A DNA stretch of 64,000 nt, from positions 186,001 through 250,000 of the forward strand of contig JAFEUB010001051.1 in NCBI GenBank assembly GCA_024529925.1, in the 5' to 3' direction. Numbering within the stretch: the first letter of the stretch is position 1; the number at the start of each line of letters is the position of its first letter. Position numbers and translations under genes: made by a program. The DNA is from Ophthalmolycus amberensis (Eukaryota > Chordata > Actinopteri > Perciformes > Zoarcidae). The notes below the pieces were generated by a model. It had not been told where the DNA came from and did no database searches. It saw only the letters and a list, made by a program, of their open reading frames with translations. Below, in pieces: positions 12,950 to 25,899 of the stretch.

Positions 12950-14152
12950 TATGCGAGGGTTCCTGCTGTTCATTAGAGGCCTGCCACTGAGTGGTGAGAG
13001 TAGTGTTTCCCGGACTGAACCGGAGAATCAGATCTCTTGATTAAACTTTCTGCAGACGTTGGTGGAAGATAATACAAATATATGATTTTACAGGAATTTA
13101 TATGAATGCATTTTCAGTTATTGCAAGTTATTGCCTACATTTATTACAAAGTGAGACTATCTGCCTTAATAAACCAGGAAATAACATTTAATGTCCTAAC
13201 ATTTTGCATCACGGCTGCATTTAGAATCCCCAAATGTCGGTAACTTTTGGGTAAATGTGCAGTGTAAGGTGTGTGTGTGTGTGTGTGTGTTAAATAATGG
13301 ATGACCCAGCAGCAGTCACAATGTCAGTCGAGAAACTCATACAGCACCTCCACCTCTCCAATCCCGACACCCCCCCCCCGGCTCCCCCTCTTTCCTGTCG
13401 TGTGCTTACGTAAGCCTGCACTAACCAAATTCAACCAATGATATCATGACATCCGACCACCAATCAAATCTGCGACTATTAGCACAGCCCTCCGTAGCTC
13501 CATGTTGCGCCACATTCTTAAGCCCGCCCTCTTTTTAGCGGTTCAAATGGAATGATTTGATTTAAATCCCTCTTGTGACCGTTCACCGCTCAAATATTCT
13601 GTTTCATAGAGGAATACTGACGCTAAAGACGCTCTCACTGCCGTTTCACTGGGACTTTAAAGGCAGCCTTTTAGAGCAGGAAGTTATAGCTGTTCATCCT
13701 TAAAAGTATAATCACTCACTCTGAAATGACTCATGGCATTTCGTGTATGATTGCAGTGTACAGGTACAGCGAATGTAAAGACAAGACATCCAATCATGTC
13801 CTCCAGCTCGTCTGATTGACAAAGCCAGGCCACTTATTGTAGGTTGTTATTTGCCTTTTGTATTTATAGTGAACAATTTCTTTATTTTATGAATATTGTT
13901 ATTCTTTCTTATGATTGGCTGGTCGTGGCATGCTGCAACAGAACCACAGACTAGATATTTAGTCCACAAATAGAGATGCACGGTTTATGTATTTATTTTT
14001 TTAGTATTTTTCTTTCTTTCTTCTCTCTCTCTCTCTCACATTTATTATGAATGAGTAGATTTGCTCAGCATGCCTTTTGTTCATGTGATGTCGGAGGTTT
14101 GTCATAGTGGATTAGGTCCACAGCATATGGCTGAACCACACTCGAAGTTCCT

Positions 14153-14249
14153 CACACACACACACACACACACACACGTGCGAGCGCAAGGCAGAAGTGT
14201 GCTATATACCACTGCCTAAGGTTATTGTGAATAATTCATGTCCTCAAAG

Positions 14250-14288
<39 letters not shown>
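14153..14288 (+). repeat. Two (CA)n microsatellites
   Basis: CA tracts at 14153-14177 and 14251-14288 separated by unique sequence. Confidence 0.97.
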
Positions 14289-14289
<1 letters not shown>

Positions 14290-16249
14290 CGTTAACAGGC
14301 ATACTAAGCCAGCAGGGGATGTGGGTCAGCCCGACTCCAACGTATTGGAACTGTTACTTTTTTAATTAAGCTCTTGCAACAGTGCAGCCGGGGCCCGCTA
14401 CGTATTGAATATGTATTGTGCGGAGCTGTGAAAGTCTCACCTCTGGCCTCCAGTATTATGCAGCGTTCCTTCCTCATGGGAGGTGCCTTTCCAAGGCCAC
14501 AGCTATACACCTACAGTGCATACACAAAGCACAGAAGTGGCTACATGGCTTGTAAAATCATTGTAATTCAGGCTCTTTCTCTTCTTGTCCTTTTTTTTTT
14601 TTTCGCCAAATGGAATTTAACAAACTCCTATTTCCTCGCTCTCTCTCTTCTCTTTTACTTCCCTTTATTAATTCATTTCTTTTCTGCAGTACCAGCGCTC
14701 TATGTGACTTTGTTTGAAACAGCCAATAGCGAGCCAGTTGGCTTGTAAAATTAATTTAATCCTGGCTTACTTTACTCTAATTAATGTAGGGGTAATCAAA
14801 AGGTCATTTCAGCATCTGGTAGTGGTTATAATGAGGGAAATAACGAATAATGTAAACAAAAATCAATTAAAGAGCCCATTCTTTTACAATCTACGCACCT
14901 CTCTCTTGTAGAGTTTTGTGGAATTACATTCTTATCTCTCCCCGAGTAATATTTCGCCTCTGCTCAGTCCTCTCCAGTGAATGATAGCCCGCGTGTGAGT
15001 GTGCTAACGTGGAGGCCCCCAAGATAAATGGTTGTTTTGGAGGCAGAAATCCCATTTCACACAAGACGCATACATTGACCTACTTCCTTTTTTTTTTGTC
15101 TTGACATCCCTAGCCAATATCTAATGGATGTGTTCTGTGTATGCGTGCACACATGGTCCTGTGAGTTCATGTTTTTATCGTGTGAAGACATGCGGCTGTT
15201 TATCCTTCTCTTCCAGGTCGGCTACTTGTCCGGCGCTGTCATGTTGTAATGAATTGTTGTTGGATCAGCTTTACAGGCCTCAAATGCTCATAAAAGAGGC
15301 TATAAACATTACAACTATGCTCTCTGTTAAAATGTTAATATACTAATATCCACGTTTTTATTTGTTGCTGCTGTATCACAGACTGCTTTATTAATTCTCC
15401 TTCTTTTTTTATCAGCTGTTGAGTGCGTTGAGCTTAGTGAAAGTGGCTTGAGCTGTTGCAGTATGAAATCATCGTAAATTTAAATCCATCGCAATGGTTC
15501 AGCTACTTGTCAGCCAGACGTAGAAGACTGTGGTTGCACCGGTTAGGTCCAGGATGTGCGTATAGGGTTAAAAGGTGTGTGTGTGTGATCCGGGGCGGTG
15601 ATGGAAACCAGCATGTGTCTTCCGTCAGGTTACACCGGATAAGTAAATGTTGTAAGTTATTGCTTTGCATATCTGCACGGGTCCCGACCCGTCGCATTAA
15701 CTCCCTTCCCGGTGTCTGCCTCCTCCTTCATTAGTTTGAATCCAAAGCCAAACAGGAAGGACCACGTCGACATGATTTACAGTAAAACAGATAACACGCA
15801 CTGGTTGATATCGTGGTTCTGTGCAGAATAATCTGGACAAATAAGAAGATGAAAGGTTTTTTCCTCTCGGGAACGGAATGTGGAACAGTGTCAGAATCAC
15901 AATTGAGTGTGTAGTCATGGCAGCTCCTGATGCAATGGCTTCGTCTGAGATGCAGGAGGAATGTTTCTAGTCTCCACCTGGTCTTCATCCCAGTCCATGT
16001 CTTTTCCTTATGGCACGGTTGGCTGCACACAATTAACTTGTTGTTTTTTTAACAATCAGTTGAAAATGAAGATCTCAGAAATTGTAGTTTAAAAACTCAG
16101 CGATGATATCATTGAGAACAGGCTCGGTCTCATCCAGTGTTTGTAGCTTCACCAATGAGAAATAATGTGCCGTACTTCATAGTTATCCACATAATCATGA
16201 ACAAGGAAGTGTAAAGAAGTGGATGGGTCCAACAATCAGCCAGGGGGCC

Positions 16250-16560
16250 GCTGTTCATTCCCCATGTGAAACGAGAAGTCAACGTTGATTCGTTTGTCAC
16301 ATGCATTGGTCACTGTTAGGTATTTTAACCCAAACAACAATGTTTTTCCTACACCTAACTAACCTAACCCAACTAACTATATCACGATCTATTCCTAAAC
16401 CTAACTAAGTAGGTTGTTGCCGAAACCTTTAAGTTGTTTCCTGTGAAGACGGAAGTTTATTTTGAAAAGCCCGTATGCATGTAATGAGTGTAAATTGACA
16501 CGTGTTGCTGGCTTCCGTAGGAAACCGCACGAAAAAATGTGGAGTAACTTTCGGTAAGAT
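16250..16560. repeat. Possible dispersed teleost repeat (CCTAACTAA-rich)
   Basis: Contains repeated CCTAAC/CTAACTAA words (16350-16415), then GTAGGTTGTTGCCGAAACC and later GCTTCCGTAGGAAACCGCAC. This combination resembles a repeat widespread in percomorph introns. Boundaries and class are not determined. Confidence 0.4.
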
Positions 16561-18914
16561 ATCACATGAACCGTTGTTTGAGGATACGTTGTTTTAAAGA
16601 TGTTCAGTGATAAGGAGTTGTTTAATTTTCCTACTAGCTGCAGTTAAGCCCACGCCTGGATGAATACTTCCCGTTAATACGAATCCCCTCTGGTGGTTTA
16701 TCTAATCCTCACAGAGGTAACTTTGTCCTTCAAGAAGCAAAAAAAAAAAAAAAGCTCTTAAAACCATTTGCTTGGCTTCCTTGCAATGTAACATCTAAAC
16801 ACAAAGTTCCTTGCTCAGGAGAAGTTTTCAAGAGTGTCAACCCCTTCAACTATAAAGTGCTGAAGCAACTTTGAAGATGTGGCTCTTTGAGAAGTGAGAA
16901 TGTGTTTCCTCCCAACAACAGAACCTCTCTGCCTCCTCGCACTATGGTATTCTACTTGTAAAGTCACAAGAAGTCCAACTGTACTCGTGAAGACGAGCGT
17001 GACAAGCCTGCCACTTTTATGACCTTTGTCATGAAAGAAATGCAATACTTATTCCATTAAAATGCAACATTCGGCCACATTAGTACCCTTTCAAGGCAGT
17101 TTATTCGCCCCGTTTCCTGTAATTACAATTTACTATAACTTAATACAAGATTGTTAAGCTCATGTAATTACACATTGCTGTGTGAACAGAAGTTTACAGT
17201 TTCCCCCACATAATTGTGATGCAGGGCAGGTTTTAGCTGTGGTCTTGTACATGTCACTGTAGGATGATTAGTAAGAATTAAAACGGTGTTAGAGCTTCAT
17301 TGTGTTGAGAATGTGAGTCTCCAGAGGAGGCCGGCATGTGAACGGGAACACACGTCCAGTAGAGGCGCCGCCCTGCTTATGTGCTCACGCGTATTAATGT
17401 TTAGAAATAACTACTCACAGATGTTTTGCACTTCTTTTTTATAGTTAAAACGTAATATTACAGCAGCATATGATCCATATAATAGAGGATGCTTAAACCT
17501 GAGACCAGGTCAGCTGCTGTCCACTTGGTCTATTCTGCAAAACTTAAAAGAGAAAAACTAAACAAAACTTAAACATACGGTAAATATATTTTGCCATGTT
17601 TCAGATGAATGTCTAAACCTGTCTGTCTCATCTGTCTGTCTTCAGAATCAGCAGCAGTCGGTGCATGTATCCACAGAGATAGAGGACACAGTCATTCCAT
17701 TTCAACAAAATAGCGCTGGCTCTACAGACCAAAGGCCGCCAGGCAGCGTACAATCAAGTGTAAAATCTGCACAAGTGCACCTGGATGTTTAGAATAACAT
17801 GTAGCCTCACACTCCCTTCTGGACACCGTGTCCCTTTATCCCTTATTGCTGATTTTTTTACTTGGCCAATTTAAAGAGAATAAATCGGCCATTTTATGTC
17901 ATTTTTGTGCCATTCATTTGCTGCGGCCAGTTATGCCGAGCAGCTTCTGCGGTGAAGACAAGCCATCATGTAAGGGCAGGTAGATTATTATGATAGTCAA
18001 TTATTCAGAAAGGTAAAAGAATATCCTCGCTGTGTTGTTCTCGGGACAGCGGGGTGTGCAGCCTCCACGGCACCCGCCCTTTGCGTGCTGATGAAGCCGT
18101 AAGCACACATGCTCTTTCAACTCCAGCAGCGCTCTGTACCTTCCTGAGTTGTGAACACACCGTTTTCTAACTTCTGCGAAGTGGAGGTGAGACTGCAGAA
18201 AAAAAGCCTGGGGTGTCTGCAGCACGCTCATCGGTCTGAAGTTTTGGGAAGTGTTACCCAGCATCACTGAGAGCCAGGAACTGACTACTACCAGCTATTA
18301 CCATACTGTTATCATAGCTGCCCTGCATACACCTGGAGTCAAGTTTCACCACCTGCTGGAGGAAAGGATGCACACAGTTAATATCAGATCATAGCCCTTT
18401 GGGAGTAATACAGAGCATTACTTTCATTATTTCATTTGTTTGTTGATTTGATTATTATCTATTATCTTTTGGAAGCCCTTGTGTTTCACTCTGCAGGTTT
18501 TAAGTTCAGCAATGATTAAATGATGGTGCTAACACTGAATACTAATTATGTTTGGATTTTTTTAAATGAAAAAGTCCAACTTGAAGCGCCTCGGTAGCCA
18601 AGTGTTTACAGAGCGTGCCACATATTTCTCCAGGTTTGATTTTGTTGTTTGTTGCATGTCATACACCCCCCCCCCCTCTCTCCCCAATATCTACACTGTC
18701 TTCCGTCAAAAATAAAAAGGGGAAATGCCACGACAAATTGGGTAAAAAAACAACAACTAACCTTCCAAAGATGCTAGACTATTGTTGCAAAGTCATCACA
18801 CCCCTTCCTTGATATCAAAGACCCCTTTCCATCACAAATATTAAAAAACCTTTTTCACATCCTTACCCCTAATGATTCAAATATTAGAAAAATGGTCTCT
18901 ATGCTGTAACACCT

Positions 18915-19110
18915 AATAATAAGAATAACAATACATCAATTTTATATAGCGCTTTTTAAAATACCCAAAGACGCTTTACAGGGCCTTTACCTATTCAGAA
19001 CTTATTTTTCAGTGGACAACAGTTTAGCTGGTAGAAGAGAAGCAACCTCCTTACAAAAGAAAAGTCCCTGCCCCACTTGTACCACCAGGGGCACTGTCAC
19101 AACCTTGATA
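18915..19110 (-). mobile_element. LINE/SINE 3' tail fragment, antisense to pard3
   Basis: On the minus strand this reads CTGTAAAGCGTCTTTGGGTA, then AAAAGCGCTATATAAAATTG, and ends in TTATTATTA-type repeats. This is the typical 3' tail shared by several teleost LINE and SINE families. No reverse-transcriptase frame is present, so it is a 5'-truncated fragment. The inner limit is approximate. Confidence 0.6.
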
Positions 19111-19602
19111 TAGCGAGACTACGACCGTCCCCATGGCTTGGACCACAATCCGGATGTAGCCGACAAGAGTGTAGGATAGGTGTCAATTCTCATTAAGGTG
19201 GACAGCGAGAGAGCGAAAGAGAGAGAACTAGACTGTGTCACAGGTGGAAACATCCTTTCAGTCTGTCAACCAGCCGAGATGGAAAAGGACAAACAGACGC
19301 GCGCATCCGCACACACACACGCCGCCGCACAGACGCCCTCGGTCTCACGAGTGTTTGGATACACACTGGCTGGTAAACAATTTCACAAATTAACATATAA
19401 AGTGGAAAAGGTCCGCATAGGCACGAACAAACAAACTTCCAAACTAACATTGCGGCCTGACTGCCTACTTTAGTTGACTCCCTAATAGTCTCCATCAACA
19501 GTGATGTAACTAAGAATCACAAGCGTTCTATTAAGCACATGTGTTTTTCCCATCAAGCTATTAGCATAACTACATATAAATGCTAACAGCCCTGTAGTGC
19601 GT

Positions 19603-19705
19603 ACACACACACACACACATGGACCATTTGACTAATCTCACATGTCCATTTAATTTGGTTGTGACTTCAAAACCACAGTAGTACACACACACACACACAC
19701 ACACA
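19603..19705 (+). repeat. Two short (CA)n microsatellites
   Basis: CA tracts at 19603-19619 and 19683-19705. Confidence 0.96.
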
Positions 19706-19834
19706 TAGCAGGCATTGTTTTTCCTTATATGCTAATGGTCCTCTTTAGCTTTATGAATATTTACCACATCTCAGTGGTGCACCATTGCTACAAGCATGTC
19801 ACACATGCTTTTATTTCTGCGCTCACCTATGTTA

Positions 19835-19933
19835 GTGTGTGTGTGTGTGTGTGTGTGTGTCTGCCTGACGCTGCCTCGATGTGACAGTGGTGTCAGTGGA
19901 TCCCAGCGTGAGTGCTGCCAAAGTAACCCGCGT

Positions 19934-19992
<59 letters not shown>
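19835..19992 (+). repeat. (GT)n followed by (CA)n, inverted microsatellite pair
   Basis: GT tract 19835-19860 and CA tract 19935-19992 (29 units, the longest in the window), separated by 74 bases. The two tracts are complementary and could pair in one strand. Confidence 0.97.
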
Positions 19993-19997
<5 letters not shown>

Positions 19998-22900
19998 TGC
20001 TTGCCACACAACCTATAATATGTGCTTTGCCAGTCGCTCTCCCGTTCAGCAGAGAGGGGAGAAGCCAGCGCAGCGAAACTCAATTAAAGCATCCGCGCAC
20101 ACCAGGCACGGAATGAATGAGGAGGTCTACGCAGGAGTCAGCCGACGGACAAAGAGGTCTTAATTGATCTCGTTCTCCCCCACTCTGTCTCTCTCTCCCC
20201 CGCTGCAACTTCATCACAACTAAAAAGGAGATTACAGCAAATCACGAGTGCAGCTGCTCCTCTGTGTGGCACTGATGGAGTCGTTTTCATTTTACGGCCT
20301 TCATACCCTGCTTTAAGTCAAATGGTTTATCGGCGCAATTAAGTGAGTCATCTGAGACAGACTTTTTACAGTGAAAGAAAATTGTGACAAAGATGGACGA
20401 GCAGAGCTCACCTTTTCCCTTCTGCAACATAATGCATATTTTCAACTATCTAGTGGCTGCTGGTGCACATGCCAGCAGCACAGACCTCTGCAGTGCGGGG
20501 CTGTATGCAGTGATTGAAGGCAGGCTCCAAGCTCTGTCGCCCAGCTACGCATCCATGCAGTCAGCTGAATTGGCCTCCTCCAAACCTCAGAAGTACCATT
20601 TCAGAAGCACCTTACCGGGCATCGTTCTCCTCCTCTTCCCCCCCCCTCCCCCCTCCCTCCTCCCCCTCCTGAGGTGTTGAAACTAGCATGCGCAACCTCC
20701 CCCTGATAGTTGATCAAACCAAGCTGCACTTTCAAAAGAAGTACGCTGCTTTGAGACTTATCCTCTTTGGGGTTGTTTTTTAAATGATGGTAAGAAGAGT
20801 TGGGGGAAAAAGAAGTATTAAAAAAAGACATAAGTTACCAGGGTAATTTGTGAGCACAGACGGCTTTTAGCACACACCACTTAGCAACAAGGGCGATGTG
20901 CAGTGTGACACATTTAACTTCCTGCGAGAGAGACGGAGACAGGAACAAGTTGATGTGAGGTGCGAGCTGTGGATTTGCCTGTGAGCAATCCTCAGCGCTA
21001 GTTAATTTTAGATGATGGGAGGACGTTGAAAAGGGGGGGGGGGGAGTAAGCATCTGCTCGGAATGATGGGAATTGCTTTTAAACGCTGCGTAAAGAAGGA
21101 GAGATGAGGAAATGTGTTTTCCAAATGGATTGGGCCCACTATTCCAGATAGGCCAGAGGCGTGGAGGGGACGGATGGTGTCGAGGAAGAATCTGTGCCAC
21201 CCGTGGTGATTATTTAACTTGTCTGGGAGGCGGACGCATGGTCAAGCTATGTCTCGTTCGTGTCGAGTGTGCGTGTGACCAAAGTGAGCAATTCAGTGGT
21301 GATCCAAGTCCTTTTTATGGGTCCCACCTTCATAGACTCGAGGTCCTTTCACTTGGCTTTTCTCTCCACCAGTAGACCGTGTTTGATCTTAAGAAGCATT
21401 TGGATCAGAGCAAAGAGACTTAGAAAGCAGTATCTCATTACAGCGAGCATTTCTTATGGGAAAATGAACAGCCAGTAGAAAGTGAATACGAGATCTGTAA
21501 TTGAGTGCAGTATTTCTATTAATGGACTGTAGTAGCTGTGACTCTTTCTGTGTCAGCTTTAAGTAGACTAAAGATTAATACTAGGCTGGCCATTCCTTTA
21601 GTACATCACATAGCACACTTATTTCCTGGCTTGTGTTGCTTTTTAAATTGAACTGAATAGTGTAATATTCAATTCAAAGACGTATGCAAACCGTGACAAG
21701 AGTATGCCGCCTCGCAGGTAGGACTGGCTTGGATGTAATGGGGTGGGGAGCAGTGGTGCCCCCTCCAAATAGTTATAGTTCCTGTGGCAGAGAGCTTCGG
21801 TGAAAGTTCAGACAGCAGGTTACCTCCTGCTTGACAGAGCGCACAAAGCAACACAATCAGCTACGTGTCTTCAGCTTGGATCTCCAACCCGGGCATTCAG
21901 TCATTGCTCTGCGGGAACCAAAGTAAAGCAGAGGCAGTGTTGAAACGGGCAGCAGCTCAACCCAACAGATCTGAGGTCCTACTGATGCACCACCGCTGAG
22001 CCGTCCCTCTGAACTTCACTCCTGCTGCCCACAGATTTCTCACCGCTTTTCTTTTCTTTCTCGCTCTGACAAGCTGGATTCTGATTCATCCCCAACTGCT
22101 TGTGTCCGCAATTGCTCTCCCAAACGGCAACGTACCCGCCAACTCTCTGTACCTGCGCGACAGGACGCTGTATATGATCCCACCTGCTGTCCTTTCGCTC
22201 TCTGTCTATATTCTATGGGTGTTGAGTTGCCCCCCTTTCCCAAAAAAAACTCAATACTGGCAAGAGTGAATGAAATCTAAACTCGGGCTGAAAATACGTC
22301 CTTTCTCTCCCGCACCGTCTCAGTCACGCTTCCGACAGATGACATTTGTGGGGGAAAAAGAGGGCAGGCTGTTTGTTTTTTTGTGGGCTTGGAGTGATGA
22401 GAGGAGAATAGCGAGGGATGATGAATAAATGAATAATACATCTGTGCTGTCAGTCCTCTCTTCCTGCTCCACCTACCGCTCTTCCTGTGTCAGCCGCAGT
22501 TGGTCCTGTGAGGCGTCTCTGATCTTAGTGGGAATTGTCAGGTACGGTCGACAGCAAAGTGACACGTTGACGCATGAAGCAGCTCTTTTGTTAAATGGGG
22601 TTGACAACCCAAATAAGAATTGTTTACATGCAAACTAGTGCCAGCGGGTCTGCAGTCGCTGTTACGTGAGATTACAAATGATGAAGGGTTCTTGAAGGCA
22701 CATCTGCTCCGAGAGGATACAATGTCAAAAAATCATATTCATTCCGACTACTCCGCTTTTTAACTTCCAACTCGTTCTCAATCACAGGAGAGATCATTTA
22801 TATTTGATGACATTTCTAATGTAAAACTGCTGACATGTCATCCTCCTCTACAGGTAAAAAATACAAACACCCTTTAATGGTTGTAATGTATGATCATCAA

Positions 22901-23603
22901 CAGGACAAAGGAAACAGTGGCAGTGTCCTCTCATGCATATAACATTTGTTAGACTCCATCAGCACCGCATCTCTTCCCCTCTGTCTCCCGTCAAATGGCA
23001 AGATGTTCTCACCTTAATTGTAAACGCACTCTTCTGCATGCAAATACCGCCCCCCCCCCCTGCTCCCCACCTCCTTTCCACACTCCTCCTCCGGTTTTTC
23101 AATTAAGATCCAGACAGAGATAGTGGATCTCAAAGGGAGCGCACTATGGTGGGCCTCTGCTCCAGACATATAGGAGGATGGGGGGGGGGGGGGGTTATTG
23201 AGTGGCCATGACCCCAGAGCACCCTCACCTCACTGGGGTATCACACATCTTAGCCAGGCCTCTTCTACCCAATTGCAACACGTCCTGATCCCACCCAGCC
23301 GAGGTGTCCTTGATTAGAAAAGTCATTGAAATGAAGGATTGAAAGTGAATGTGTGCGAGTGAGAGTATTGAATGTTGATGGTCATTGTGTGATGGTGAAG
23401 GTGCGTTTTGGGCTGAGATTTGGGGGTGTATGAATGTTAATCGGTAGATTTTATGTCACAGTCTTATTATAAAGATAGGCCCTAGAAATAGAACTGCTTA
23501 TTGATGTAGATGATAATATAATCTATCTTTAATTGGATAATAATGCATGTGCCGTGTCTCATGGCATCATCATAATACTTCCTTTCTTCCTCATGAACTG
23601 CAG

Positions 23604-23758
23604 CTCGCTCAGTCCAGACGCAGACGCCGACCCTGACGGCTCATTCCAGCGGGAGGGCTTCGGCCGCCAGAGCATGTCTGAAAAACGCACCAAACAATAC
23701 GAAGATCCCGCCGCGCTGGAGATCATGAAGACGCGCAAGTCCAAGAGCATGGATCTGG
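23604..23758 (+). CDS. pard3: PAR-3 polarity scaffold, internal exon 3 of 7 (aPKC-binding motif)
   Basis: This exon carries the hallmark of PAR-3: FQREGFGRQSMSEKRTKQ. In mammals this segment binds the kinase domain of atypical PKC and contains the aPKC phosphorylation serine (Ser827 in mammalian numbering; here AGC at 23671-23673) and the Rho-kinase threonine (Thr833; here ACC at 23689-23691). Both residues are kept. The exon starts after AACTGCAG, its first base completes a Cys codon, and 52 residues later it ends with one base before GTAAAT. It ends in MKTRKSKSMDLG, another conserved basic-serine motif. A DADADPD acidic repeat precedes the aPKC motif. PARD3B lacks a working aPKC-binding site, so this exon assigns the gene to the PARD3 (A) branch. 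Phosphorylation here is known to release aPKC in other species; the fish function is inferred from conservation. Confidence 0.97.
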
Positions 23759-25899
23759 GTAAATATGCCTGTTATGCTTTACACATGCGTGGAGTCGAGA
23801 GTGTGTGATTAAAGGAACAGTTCTTCATTTTCGGAAATGTTCTTATTTTTGTTGAGAATAACTTTGTACTTGCAAAAGTAATCGATCAGGCAGGTTGTAA
23901 ACGAGGAAGCAGTTTAGCAGGATTACAATTCTGTCCAGCCACCACCTCCCCTCTTTTGGCCTCCCATCTCCCATGGCCCTGTGTCCAGTGGAGCATGGGT
24001 AAAACACAATAAAGAGAGGAAAATGGCCTCTTTACTGACTGTCTAATGATGCACACCCTCAAACACACCGACTGTATCTGAGGAAGAAGATGGTGTGAGT
24101 CCAAAGTCTCCAACTGAGACTGAAGCAGACGCTGCCTTCTCTCGCATCACTGGCTAATCATAACAGATAACAGCCAACTCCATTCCACACGGAGCCCAGA
24201 GACCTGTAGAGATCTCTGACTCTCCCACAGGCTGGTGCATGTTCGGGCCACTGCACTCAGCTCTGTGGGGTCCACCTTCTCTGTAGTAAGCCCTACCCTT
24301 TGTCCACCCTCAAAACTTTTCTGAAAAGTGAACACAGACTTTCAGTGCTGCTGAGGAGAAAGACGATAGTTCGCCACTGGATCGGTTTCACCGAGCAATT
24401 ATCTGAGCATAAACATATTTTCCATTATGTTCTTGGCTATAATTGGATATAATTGAGCGCAGGAGGCGAGTAGACTGGACGGGATGCTGAGATCGCTCCG
24501 CGATGGCGTTCTCATCATTGCAAATGCACATTTTATCAATGGGTTCAATCAAAAAAGCTTCTTAATTGTCCCAAAGTGGCATCAGCATTTATTTGTGAAT
24601 TTGATTAGTTCTAGCGAAACAGCGGTTTGTTTATTACAGAAGAGACGCGTTCATCTGCTCATAAGACGAGGCCTCACTCTTGGTACAACCGAGAGTTATC
24701 GACGTTTTACAAATCTCTGTTGTTGTTCTACTGTGTCTTAGTCCTCGAGGATCAGTGTGTGCGTTATTGGATGTAATTCTAAAATCACATTCCCCTCCAC
24801 TTCTCGCGGGGCCCAATTGAGTTTGAGGAATATCCTGCTGACAGAAATCCTTGCCAACATAAAATCATAATCCATCAATGAAAATAACACGGCGTTCAGA
24901 TGGTGCGGGGAAACAACTAACTTGTTCCTCACATATAATAACTCTAGTAGCTGACATGAGTTCCTGGAGGAGCAATAGTTCAGTCAATACATGGAGCGCG
25001 AGCTCTGCTGTCTGTTTCGAAATGAGAGACACACATCGTGATTCGGCACGTATCGGGTGTCACGTGAAAGGCGCACATGAAACATGTAACAATGTAATTG
25101 TTACATCAAAGCCACACAATGAAAAGGGGCCTCTGGGTAATGTATAACAAGAGTTTTGAAGAGTGGAGTGCCAGTATTTATCCTCAAGGCTTTTCTTTGG
25201 CGCACTGTTGGACATTGGGGTTCGTCTTCAGAAGGTAGAGGAAGTAGCAGGTGTAAGCATACCCATCTACTTTCTATTAACACTCTAATGAAGCTGTGCC
25301 TTCAAAGCTACCCTGACTAAACGGTTAACATGCTCAACAACGCTATCCCCTGCTGACTCTCATTTGGTTCTGTCACTATAGCTATGTTGGTCCCTCCTTT
25401 TTAATCGCGTTCCAGGTGCCTCGCAAATCACATGAGGAGATGGATTCTGTGGACTTTGAAGCCCATCATTGTTGAAATGGGCTAAACTGGTCAGACACCC
25501 CGCGGTTCAATCCCATTTAGATAGGGGAACAAGATTGAGCGAGGGAAGCAAAGGGAAGTAGGAGACTCGAGGTGCCACAACTGGCAGTAATACATTAGCC
25601 CATGCCGGCCACTTTTTCCTTGTAAGCCTCATGATTGACAGGCCCTTGTGCAGAGTCTAATATCCTGTTCTACTCGCATCGCTGTTCTCAAACTATTCGG
25701 TGTCTGCCCTGCACTTTCTGCTTGGCGTGTACTCAATAGACTGGCGGCACTAACCACTCCTGCTTGTTTACGCTCTTTAACAGCAGCAGATGAGATTAAC
25801 TGCGGCACGAGAACCAACCAGCTCAATACTTTCACCGTTATTACAATGGACCACACAACGGTTCAGCTGGCTCTATGGGTTCAATCATAGAGATTGGAA

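Larger units (their letters stand above)
12770..23603 (+). other. pard3: pard3 intron, 10.8 kb
   Basis: Phase-2 intron with GTGAGC donor and ACTGCAG acceptor. It is microsatellite-dense: GT 12913-12946 and 13269-13290, CT 14022-14037, CA 14153-14177 and 14251-14288, CA 19603-19619 and 19683-19705, GT 19835-19860, CA 19935-19992. It also holds a possible dispersed repeat at about 16250-16560, a LINE-type 3' tail at 18915-19110, and C- and G-runs near 23050 and 23180-23194. No gene is supported in it. Confidence 0.85.

Noticed and set aside
25786..25840. Possible microexon reading ADEIN
   Set aside because: Only three or four residues resemble the mammalian insert; the phase and donor do not fit.
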